This document shows, piece after piece, positions 7,131 through 12,380 of a DNA stretch of 12,380 nucleotides (positions are counted from its first letter, which is position 1; each line of letters begins with the position of its first letter). The translations under genes and the position numbers were made by a program. The notes beneath the pieces are model-generated. The model was not told the origin of the DNA and ran no database searches. It saw nothing but the letters and a program-made list of their open reading frames with translations. Origin of the DNA: CAYXPG01 sp964564845 (lineage in GTDB: Bacteria > Planctomycetota > Phycisphaerae > Sedimentisphaerales > Anaerobacaceae); NCBI GenBank assembly GCA_964564845.1, contig CAZMCN010000061.1, positions 1 to 12,380 on the forward strand. The letters run 5' to 3'.

Positions 7131-7159
7131 TTGATGTATAGAAGTCTTTGCTATATAGT
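7131..7159 (+). promoter_or_regulatory. Strong candidate promoter for the HU gene
   Basis: TTGATG (7131-7136) and TATAGT (7154-7159) are separated by 17 bases and preceded by A/T tracts at 7087-7128 that resemble an UP element. The start near 7166 would give a leader of about 210 bases before the HU ATG. The leader includes a six-pair hairpin TGTTCG-ACAA-CGAACA at about 7275-7290. Confidence 0.5.
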
Positions 7160-7374
7160 AACTTGCGGTGTTTAGGAGTTTTCGGTTTGTTGCGGCCTTG
7201 TTTTGCGATAAATCGGAACATCAACACTGAGAACGGCAGCTCACCATCGCAGTTTTATTGAGGTGTGGAATGAATTGTTCGACAACGAACAGAATTGGCC
7301 TGTTAGACAGAAGCTCCCCTGTTGTAAGCAAAATCCAGTTCTCCATTAGCTGTTTCTTGAAATGAGGTAACACA

Positions 7375-7686
7375 ATGTCAACAATTACAAAGAAAGAACT
7401 CATTGACCGAATCGCGGAAAAGACGCAGACGAAAAGAGTTTCGGTTAAGCGAATAATTCAGGCGTTTCTTGACGAGATAACGGCAGAGTTACGCAGGAAT
7501 AATCGTCTGGAATTCCGGGACTTTGGTGTTTTCGAGACGCGAACAAGAGCGGCGAGAATCGCGCAGAATCCCAAAACTCTTGAACGTGTCGAGGTTCCTT
7601 CGAAACGGACAGTTAAGTTTAAGATGGGCCGGCTGATGAAAGAAAATCTCAGTGTACCCGCAACAGAGTCGGCAGAGGCCAAATAA
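7375..7686 (+). CDS. HU/IHF-family nucleoid DNA-binding protein
   Basis: A 103-residue protein of the HU/IHF family (typical length 90-105), which bends and compacts DNA as a dimer and often assists replication, recombination and transcription. The N-terminal helix pair MSTITKKELIDRIAEKT...RIIQAFLDEI is typical. GVFETRTRAARIAQNPKT (51-68) forms the DNA-gripping arm with the intercalating proline at Pro66. FKMGRLMKENL is the C-terminal helix. A nine-residue Ala/Glu tail follows. GAGG seven bases before the ATG supports the start. It is the first of three co-oriented genes with the cold-shock protein and HNH protein, and has a strong upstream promoter candidate and an unusually long leader. Whether it acts as HU or as a specific IHF-like protein cannot be told. 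Confidence 0.93.
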   Translation: MSTITKKELIDRIAEKTQTKRVSVKRIIQAFLDEITAELRRNNRLEFRDFGVFETRTRAARIAQNPKTLERVEVPSKRTVKFKMGRLMKENLSVPATESAEAK

Positions 7687-7702
7687 GTAAATTGAATAAG
7701 AA

Positions 7703-7764
7703 ACCGCAATCCACATAAAAAAAGAAACCGGCGTCTCAGCTATGAACTGATTGTGGCCTGCGGT
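7703..7764 (+). promoter_or_regulatory. Folded leader of the cold-shock gene
   Basis: ACCGCA-AT-CCACA (7703-7715) pairs with TGTGG-CC-TGCGGT (7752-7764): eleven pairs with a 2x2 internal loop. Inside it TCAG/CTGA (7737-7740 with 7747-7750) forms a second small hairpin. The element ends 45 bases before the cold-shock ATG and lacks a T-run, so it looks like a regulatory leader rather than a terminator. Cold-shock mRNAs in other bacteria carry temperature-responsive 5' structures; that role here is inference. Confidence 0.45.
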
Positions 7765-7809
7765 AATTAAGAGTTCGCTTTTGTGAAGTTGTTCAAAAAG
7801 GAGTTTTTT

Positions 7810-8091
7810 ATGTCAGAGGGCACAGTTAAGTGGTTCAATCCGAAAAAAGGTTATGGTTTTATCGCCACTCCGGACGGTAAAGATATTTTTGTGCATTATG
7901 CAAGTATCACAGGTGGGGGATATAAAACGCTTGTTGAGGGCGACTCGGTAACCTTTGATATTGTCGAGGGAGAAAAAGGCCTAAGGGCTGAAAATGTAGT
8001 TCAACAGGCAGCCGCCAAAAGCGAGGTCGCCTCGGAAAGCGAAGCTGCCGCTGAAAGTGAAGCTGTCTCGCAGAACGAAGAAGAATCGTAA
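7810..8091 (+). CDS. Cold-shock domain protein with acidic tail
   Basis: A 93-residue single-strand nucleic acid chaperone of the CspA family. The cold-shock domain fills residues 1-66. RNP1 is KKGYGFI (12-18) and RNP2 is DIFVHY (25-30), with the conserved KWFN start and GLRAENV end. Most family members stop near 66-70 residues; this one adds about 25 residues made almost only of Ala, Ser, Glu and Val in repeated SE units (residues 67-93), giving a strongly acidic, probably disordered tail. GGAG eight bases before ATG 7810 fixes the start; an earlier in-frame start at 7783 has no ribosome site and would add residues before the conserved MSEGTVKWF. It follows HU after a 123-bp gap containing a folded leader and possibly its own promoter. 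Confidence 0.93.
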   Translation: MSEGTVKWFNPKKGYGFIATPDGKDIFVHYASITGGGYKTLVEGDSVTFDIVEGEKGLRAENVVQQAAAKSEVASESEAAAESEAVSQNEEES

Positions 8092-8178
8092 CATTACTTT
8101 TTTGTTCCGGGCTACAGGAGTGGTTGCAAACAGGTAATTTGTTCTTCTTGCTCCCTACGCTGCCCGAGGGGACGAAAT

Positions 8179-8238
8179 ATGAACAACATCAGCAGGTTTT
8201 GTGATTATGATTGCAGAGGAAGGTCAATCCGGGCTTAA
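8179..8238 (+). CDS. Possible 19-codon upstream ORF overlapping the HNH start
   Basis: GAGGGG at 8166-8171 is an excellent ribosome site seven bases before ATG 8179. That ATG opens MNNISRFCDYDCRGRSIRA and stops at 8238, out of frame with and overlapping the HNH gene, whose own ribosome site is weak. It may couple translation to the HNH gene. Expression is unproven and the peptide resembles nothing I know. Confidence 0.3.
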   Translation: MNNISRFCDYDCRGRSIRA

Positions 8239-8842
8239 CTGCAATGTTCTTGTGTTGAACAAGCACTATATGGCTATCCGTATAGTGGGAGTGAAACGTG
8301 CGTTTTCCCTTCTGTTTCGAGAGATTGCCGAGGTCGTTTCTTTCGAGCAGGGTATTTATTCGAATTATGATTTTCAGAGCTGGTGTGATGTGAGCCAGTT
8401 CAAACGCAATTTCGAGCCGGACGGACAAGACTGGATATCCACCGTTAATTTTTATATTGCAGTGCCTCGAATCATCCGCCTGCTATTTTTCGACCGTCTG
8501 CCGCGAAACGAGGTAAAGTTTAATCGCCGAAACATCTTTGCCCGCGACAAAAACAGTTGTCAGTATTGCGGCAGGCGCCATCCGACGAGCGAGTTGTCAC
8601 TTGACCACGTTATTCCCAGAAGCATGGGGGGCAAATCAGTCTGGACAAATGTAGTTTGTTCGTGCACAAAATGTAATGTAAAAAAGGGCGGACGAACTCC
8701 CAAACTGGCCGGTATGAGTCTTATCAGAAGGCCTCTCAAGCCGAAACGCAATTCGCTTGTGCATATTCACTTAGGCCATCCGCGTTACCGCAGCTGGAAA
8801 CAATTCCTCGACCACGCCTACTGGTCCGTCGAACTGAAATAA
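8207..8842 (+). CDS. HNH endonuclease-family protein
   Basis: A 211-residue protein whose C-terminal half is an HNH nuclease fold with zinc-binding cysteines. CQYCGRR (Cys118, Cys121) is followed by LSLDHVIPRSMGG, with Asp133-His134 as the catalytic pair. Then comes W.NVV at about 146-150, and CTKCN..KGG supplies the second zinc pair (Cys153, Cys156). The N-terminal half begins with the NVLVLNKHYMAI...VKRAFSLLF stretch characteristic of a widespread family of stand-alone HNH proteins of unclear biological role. The ATG at 8207 has a better-spaced AGCAGG than the GTG at 8201. It follows the cold-shock gene by 115 bp with no intervening terminator, so read-through is possible. It carries no toxin, phage or restriction partner here. 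DNA cleavage or repair is likely from the fold, but its target is unknown. Confidence 0.85.
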   Translation: MIAEEGQSGLNCNVLVLNKHYMAIRIVGVKRAFSLLFREIAEVVSFEQGIYSNYDFQSWCDVSQFKRNFEPDGQDWISTVNFYIAVPRIIRLLFFDRLPRNEVKFNRRNIFARDKNSCQYCGRRHPTSELSLDHVIPRSMGGKSVWTNVVCSCTKCNVKKGGRTPKLAGMSLIRRPLKPKRNSLVHIHLGHPRYRSWKQFLDHAYWSVELK

Positions 8843-8910
8843 GTTTTTAGAATTTGCTCGTCGATAGGGACACAAAACCACATTGAGGATATTAGGAAAG
8901 GGATTTCAAA

Positions 8911-8982
8911 AGCCAACGGTCGGATTCGAACCGACAACCACTGGTTTACAAAACCAGAGCTCTACCGTTGAGCTACGTTGGC
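8911..8982 (-). tRNA. tRNA-Thr (anticodon UGU)
   Basis: A complete cloverleaf reads on the minus strand. The seven-pair acceptor is GCCAACG/CGTTGGC. The D arm is AGCTCAACGGTAGAGCT. The anticodon stem CTGGT/ACCAG has loop TTTGTAA, with UGU at 8948-8950. The T arm is GTCGG-TTCGAAT-CCGAC. Discriminator base is U; the CCA end is not encoded. Anticodon UGU decodes ACA and wobble-related Thr codons. It has its own near-consensus promoter upstream. Confidence 0.96.
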
Positions 8983-8992
8983 AACGAAACCG

Positions 8993-9021
8993 ATAATAAT
9001 AAAATCCGCTCCACAGGTCAA
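8993..9021 (-). promoter_or_regulatory. Promoter of tRNA-Thr
   Basis: TTGACC (9016-9021) and TATTAT (8993-8998) on the minus strand with a 17-base spacer; each matches five of six consensus positions. The -10 box ends ten bases before the mature 5' end of the tRNA, so the primary transcript would have a very short leader. Confidence 0.65.
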
Positions 9022-9082
9022 TCCCCCAATTTGCCTGTCGTTATTTTTCAGCCGAAATCCCTTTGGAGGCCCAGTTAAGCAT

Positions 9083-9110
9083 TTGCGATTACTCTTTATT
9101 CTGATAAAAT
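9083..9110 (+). promoter_or_regulatory. Candidate promoter of the PPC-domain gene
   Basis: TTGCGA (9083-9088, four of six) and TAAAAT (9105-9110, five of six) are spaced by 16 bases. The gene's ATG is 40 bases downstream, with AGGAG in between. Confidence 0.4.
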
Positions 9111-9150
9111 CACTGCAAAATCAATAACATTTTACCCTCAGGAGCACAAA

Positions 9151-9589
9151 ATGGAATATGCCGTTGGCAAAACAGGACGGATAATCGGTGCCCGTTTGTT
9201 TGAAGGCGAAGACCTCTACGAATGCGTTGAAGAAATCGCCAAAAAAGAAAATATCAAATCCGCTGCTGTATTGATTACCGGCGGCTTCAGAAAGGCCTCC
9301 GTCGTCGTCGGCCCAAAACAGGAAAAACCAAAAATCCTCGGCAATTTCAAAGAATTCGCCGGACCGGGAGAAACGCTCGGCGTCGGAACAATATACTGCG
9401 ACGAGAGAAAGACCAAAACTCCACATCCACACTGCTATCGGCAAAGGCAAACAGACAATGGTCGGCTGCCCACGAGGAGGTGCAAAAACTTTCCTGATTA
9501 TGGAAGTTACAATAATCGAAATCACCGACCTTAACGCCGGCCGAATACCAGACAAAGAAAAAGGCTTAAAACTGCTAAGATTCGAGTAA
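9151..9589 (+). pseudogene. PPC/DUF296-domain protein, frameshifted
   Basis: The N-terminal 88 residues (GRIIGARLFEGEDLYECVEEI...VLITGGF) match the PPC domain, a small trimeric fold shared by plant AT-hook proteins and prokaryotic proteins of unknown function. After YCDE the frame that carries the conserved continuation is one base further on: PKLHIHTAIGKGKQTMVG, then GGAKTFLIMEVTIIEI, ending at TAA 9587-9589. Removing a single base within GAGAGAAAGA (9403-9412) restores one 145-residue protein reading DERRPKLHIH, which includes the His pair typical of the family. Left as it is, the first frame ends at 9534 in unrelated sequence. AGGAG eight bases before ATG 9151 supports the start. The good conservation on both sides of the break suggests a very recent mutation or a sequencing error at the A-run. 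It converges with the minus-strand membrane gene, three bases apart. Confidence 0.75.
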
Positions 9590-9592
9590 CTA

Positions 9593-10078
9593 CTACTTGT
9601 CCTGACCAACCTGTCGAAACGAAACGAACCATATAAATGAAATAAGAATTAAAAAGCCCCCGGCAAAAAATAAAACGACCCGCCGGTTTGGTTCACTGCA
9701 GCGAACAAGCCACCGTGGTATTGCCGGCCCGGCGGACCGCTCGTTCAAAGCCTCCGTTAAAGCTTTTCTGGCGGCATCTAATTGCTCCGGGGCCACTTTG
9801 GGATAAACAGTATTTGTCTCTTCCGACCGTGTGCCCAGCGTTGCAGCAGCGACTCGCTTAATAAGTTCGGGGTCCTTCTCAAACTGCTCCAGCAGAACTT
9901 CATAATCAGTGTTCAAGGATTCCAGACGCTCCGTCAATTCCTCGGAAGTTTCCTCCGCCTCGATACCCGCATAATACTGCAGCAACTCGCCAGAGAGTAT
10001 CGAAAGACTCACTGCAGATGCCCCAATTAAAAAAAATAAAACAAACAAAAACGTTCGCAGGATATTTTGTCCTCGCAT
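9593..10078 (-). CDS. Small two-helix membrane protein, DivIC/FtsB-like motif
   Basis: A 161-residue inner-membrane protein. A basic N-terminus and transmembrane helix (about 9-28) are followed by a charged, coiled-coil-like stretch (38-68), then DPELIKRVAAATLGT (69-83), then a loop, and a second transmembrane helix (133-153) with a basic end. TM helix, coiled coil and the D-P-x-x-I-[EK]-R-[VI]-A-x-x-x-L-G pattern recall the septum proteins FtsB/DivIC. The gene also follows enolase by 31 bp, as ftsB does in many bacteria. Against this, FtsB/DivIC have one helix and about 100 residues, the usual Arg-Glu after the motif's Ala is Ala-Ala here, and a second helix would place the C-terminus back inside. 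Only a weak ribosome site precedes the ATG. I treat it as an uncharacterised membrane protein, probably co-transcribed with eno, with a possible division role. Confidence 0.7.
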   Translation of the reverse strand: MRGQNILRTFLFVLFFLIGASAVSLSILSGELLQYYAGIEAEETSEELTERLESLNTDYEVLLEQFEKDPELIKRVAAATLGTRSEETNTVYPKVAPEQLDAARKALTEALNERSAGPAIPRWLVRCSEPNRRVVLFFAGGFLILISFIWFVSFRQVGQDK

Positions 10079-10109
10079 ACTTCCGCCGTCCGGCCTAACA
10101 GCTCACAGA

Positions 10110-11405
10110 CTACGAAGCCCTCTTGAACATAAAACCCGCATATTGTGCCGCAGGACCAAGGTCCTCGTTTATCCTAAGCAACTGATTATACTTGCAGACC
10201 CTGTCTGTCCTGCACAATGAACCCGTCTTTATCTGGCCGGCCCCCGTTGCAACCGCCAAATCTGCTATTGTACTGTCTTCGGTTTCGCCGCTTCGGTGAC
10301 TTATAACTGCCGTCCAGCCCGCCCTCCTGGCCATATTAATCGCCTCAAATGTCTCCGTCAGCGTCCCTATCTGGTTGAGTTTTATCAATATCGAATTGGC
10401 ACATTCAAGCTTGATGCCTTTGGCAAGGCGTTTGGTATTGGTTACAAACAAATCATCCCCGACCAATTGAATCTTACTTCCCAGTTTTTTGTTCAGCTTC
10501 GTCCAGCCGCTCCAGTCATCTTCCGCCAAACCGTCTTCAATGGTAATAATCGGATATTTATCCACCCAGTCCGCCCAGTGATTAATCAGCGACTCGGAAG
10601 ATATCTTTTTTTTCGGATTGGATTTAAAAAATTTATACTTCTTTGTTTTGTCGTCGAACATCTCGCTTGCCGCAGGGTCCAGAGCAATCGCTATATCCCT
10701 GCCCGCCTTGTATCCCGCCTTTTTGATGGCATCCATAATTACTTCCAGCGCCTCTTCGTTGCTTTTTAGCATCGGCGCAAAACCACCCTCATCCCCTACA
10801 CTCGTGGCATAACCTTTCTTGGCCAATACCGATTTTAATGTATGAAAGGTCTCCGCTCCCATCCGAAGTGCCTGCGGAAAATCCTTCGCCCCGACCGGCA
10901 TAATCATAAATTCCTGAAAATCGACGTTGTTGTCGGAGTGTTTACCGCCGTTGACAATATTCATCATCGGAACCGGCAGTATATTAGCACTGCATCCACC
11001 CAGATACCTGTACAAGGGCAGCCCCGCCGAATCCGCCGCCGCCTTTGCCGCCGCAAGCGAGACACCAAGTATCGCATTTGCGCCTAATTTGCCTTTGCTC
11101 GGCGTGCCGTCCAGCCCAATCATCAGCTCATCAAGCTCTTCCTGCGCAGCAGCATCCATACCCACAACTTCAGGCCCGATTATTTCATTGACATTTTTAA
11201 CCGCCCCCAACACCCCTTTACCCATATAGCGCCTGGCTCTTTTGTCTCTAAGCTCTACCGCCTCGTAAGCTCCCGTACTAGCCCCCGACGGAATCGCCGC
11301 ACGCCCGAAAGAGCCGTCATCCAGCAGAACATCAACTTCAACAGTCGGATTACCGCGTGAATCGAGTATCTCCCGTGCCATAACATCAACTATCATTGTG
11401 AACAT
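10110..11405 (-). CDS. eno: Enolase
   Basis: Phosphopyruvate hydratase: interconverts 2-phosphoglycerate and phosphoenolpyruvate in glycolysis and gluconeogenesis, in the cytoplasm. At 431 residues it has standard family length and all diagnostic stretches: SGASTGAYEAVELRD (substrate loop), GGKHSDNNVDFQEFMI, SVGDEGGFAP with the catalytic Glu, ALDPAASE (first Mg ligand Asp), TIEDGLAEDDWSGW (Glu ligand), VGDDLFVTN (Asp ligand), ILIKLNQIGTLTET (catalytic Lys) and the signature SHRSGETED. One small deviation: residues 1-4 (MFTM) precede the usual start of the first strand; AAGGG eight bases before the first ATG favours it over the ATG at residue 4. It is first in a probable two-gene unit with the membrane protein downstream, behind a TTGACA-type promoter. 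Confidence 0.98.
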   Translation of the reverse strand: MFTMIVDVMAREILDSRGNPTVEVDVLLDDGSFGRAAIPSGASTGAYEAVELRDKRARRYMGKGVLGAVKNVNEIIGPEVVGMDAAAQEELDELMIGLDGTPSKGKLGANAILGVSLAAAKAAADSAGLPLYRYLGGCSANILPVPMMNIVNGGKHSDNNVDFQEFMIMPVGAKDFPQALRMGAETFHTLKSVLAKKGYATSVGDEGGFAPMLKSNEEALEVIMDAIKKAGYKAGRDIAIALDPAASEMFDDKTKKYKFFKSNPKKKISSESLINHWADWVDKYPIITIEDGLAEDDWSGWTKLNKKLGSKIQLVGDDLFVTNTKRLAKGIKLECANSILIKLNQIGTLTETFEAINMARRAGWTAVISHRSGETEDSTIADLAVATGAGQIKTGSLCRTDRVCKYNQLLRINEDLGPAAQYAGFMFKRAS

Positions 11406-11467
11406 CTTGAATTCCCTTTCATAAGATATAAGATTTCATTTTACATTGATTTGTAATAACTCTCGAA

Positions 11468-11496
11468 AAGCTACTGACTTTCCCACGCATTGTCAA
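11468..11496 (-). promoter_or_regulatory. Candidate promoter of eno
   Basis: A perfect TTGACA (11491-11496) on the minus strand lies 17 bases from TAGCTT (11468-11473), which matches only three of six. The predicted leader would be about 55 bases. The -35 box is strong and the -10 box poor. Confidence 0.4.
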
Positions 11497-11573
11497 GCAT
11501 TAACCGGCCTAAAAGCTTACAAATATCCACCTAATGCAAAATTAATAGCACAACCAGATATTTATCCCTCCCA

Positions 11574-12380
11574 TTAGTCTTTCTTCGCTGCCATCGCAAT
11601 TTTTCTCAGCCGCATAATATCCAGCTTCCCTGACCCAAGCGCCGGCATCGACTCTATCCTGATGTAATTGTCACGCCTGGGCTTCCACATATTCGGCAGA
11701 TTACTCCTGGAAATAATCTCGTGCAGCTTGTCGGCCTCCCCTGCCTTCTCCAAATGCAGCACAACAAGCTCCTCCCCCTTCCTGGCATCGGGTACTCCCG
11801 TAACAGCTACAACCCGCTCGTCCGTATCAAGGCCGCTGAGATAAACCTCTTCAACCCCGACATGCGGCACCATCTCCCCGCCGATTTTGCTGAAGCGCAA
11901 TAATCTGTCCGTAATCATCAAAAAACCATCCTTATCGATACTTGCAATATCACCTGTATTGTACCAGCCGTCTTCCAGAACCTCGGCGGTTTCCTTCTCT
12001 TTATTCAAATATCCGAGCATAACGTTCGGCCCTTTTACCATTAACAGCCCTGATTCACCCACAGCCATTTCTTTCCTGCTTTCAGGCGAAACTATCCTGA
12101 CCGCAACACCCGGAATCGGCTGACCAACGGTCCCTTCCTTATTCCCAATCTGCCCTACGCCGCCAATTTCCACATCGGCCAAATTCAATGATACCACCGG
12201 CGAAAGCTCTGTCACACCGTAGCCCTCCAGCGGCCGAACACCAAATTTAGCTTCAAAGCCGTCAGCCACGCTTTTTTTCAGCTTCTCCGCGCCGGCAACT
12301 GCCGACCGAAGACTCGCAAAATCCTCCTGCTTAACTCGCCTGACATAGTTCAAAAGAAACGTCGGCGCAGCAAAAAGAAC
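11574..12380 (-). CDS. Acyl-ACP synthetase-like AMP-binding enzyme, 5' end outside window
   Basis: The C-terminal 268 residues of an adenylate-forming enzyme; the frame stays open past the right edge of the window, so the start is not seen and any internal start near 12353 is not real. Visible motifs: GYGVTELSPVVSLN (A5, adenine pocket), GWYNTGDIASIDKDGF (A7, ribose-binding Asp), ITDRLLRFSKIGGEMV (A8 hinge) and a terminal LGSGKLD around the A10 lysine. The combination RFSKIGGEMV plus a short GSGK[LP]D end resembles the synthetase half of Aas, which activates fatty acids and loads them onto acyl carrier protein for phospholipid repair, more than typical CoA ligases. A glycerol-acyltransferase domain, if present, would lie upstream. 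It runs in the same direction as eno, 168 bp away, with eno keeping its own promoter. Confidence 0.85.
   Translation of the reverse strand, partial: VLFAAPTFLLNYVRRVKQEDFASLRSAVAGAEKLKKSVADGFEAKFGVRPLEGYGVTELSPVVSLNLADVEIGGVGQIGNKEGTVGQPIPGVAVRIVSPESRKEMAVGESGLLMVKGPNVMLGYLNKEKETAEVLEDGWYNTGDIASIDKDGFLMITDRLLRFSKIGGEMVPHVGVEEVYLSGLDTDERVVAVTGVPDARKGEELVVLHLEKAGEADKLHEIISRSNLPNMWKPRRDNYIRIESMPALGSGKLDIMRLRKIAMAAKKD

Noticed and set aside
7221..7403. A 60-codon minus-strand frame in the HU leader
   Set aside because: Overlaps the HU start and its ribosome site, has no ribosome site of its own, and shows no recognisable domain.
9121..9609. A 162-codon minus-strand open frame opposite the PPC gene
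   Set aside because: Antisense shadow of a recognisable PPC domain; composition and lack of a start signal argue against coding.
1..12380. CRISPR array, phage genes, toxin-antitoxin pair or other defence cluster
   Set aside because: No regularly spaced repeats, no phage structural or integrase genes, and no paired small genes of toxin-antitoxin type. The lone HNH protein has no partner pointing to defence.

Overview
The window looks like a chromosomal segment of a planctomycete, most likely of the class Phycisphaerae. This is inferred from three things. A truncated secreted protein ends in a planctomycete-style dockerin-like domain. The signal peptidase I is greatly enlarged and carries a zinc-ribbon insert. 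Several envelope proteins have long extra domains. No rRNA or other taxonomic marker is present, so the placement is provisional.

Left part (1-3600): two minus-strand envelope hydrolases, an exported M14-type zinc carboxypeptidase and a serine-hydrolase lipoprotein of the beta-lactamase class C/penicillin-binding fold. Between them lies a short out-of-frame remnant that reads like the N-terminus of a second serine hydrolase.

Middle part (3583-6690): a rearranged stretch. Two IS256-type transposase remnants, an N-terminal piece on the minus strand and a C-terminal piece on the plus strand, bracket the signal peptidase gene lepB and the 3' stump of a dockerin-domain gene. The stump ends at its right edge where the transposase remnant begins. 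Two palindromes with the same half-site (GCCAAAT/ATTTGGC) flank lepB. The dockerin stump keeps a clear intrinsic terminator.

Centre (6690-8850): about 690 bp without a protein gene, holding a run of strong RNA hairpins and two sigma70-type promoters. It is followed on the plus strand by an HU-type nucleoid protein, a cold-shock protein with an acidic tail, and an HNH endonuclease-family protein. The leaders of the first two are long or structured.

Right part (8911-12380): a tRNA-Thr(UGU) with a near-consensus promoter; a PPC/DUF296-domain gene with an apparent +1 frameshift; and, on the minus strand, enolase followed 31 bp later by a small two-helix membrane protein with a DivIC/FtsB-like motif. 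An eno-ftsB order is common in bacteria. The window ends inside an acyl-ACP synthetase-like AMP-binding enzyme. Genes from 8911 onward look like ordinary housekeeping content. The accessory signal is concentrated between 3580 and 7100.
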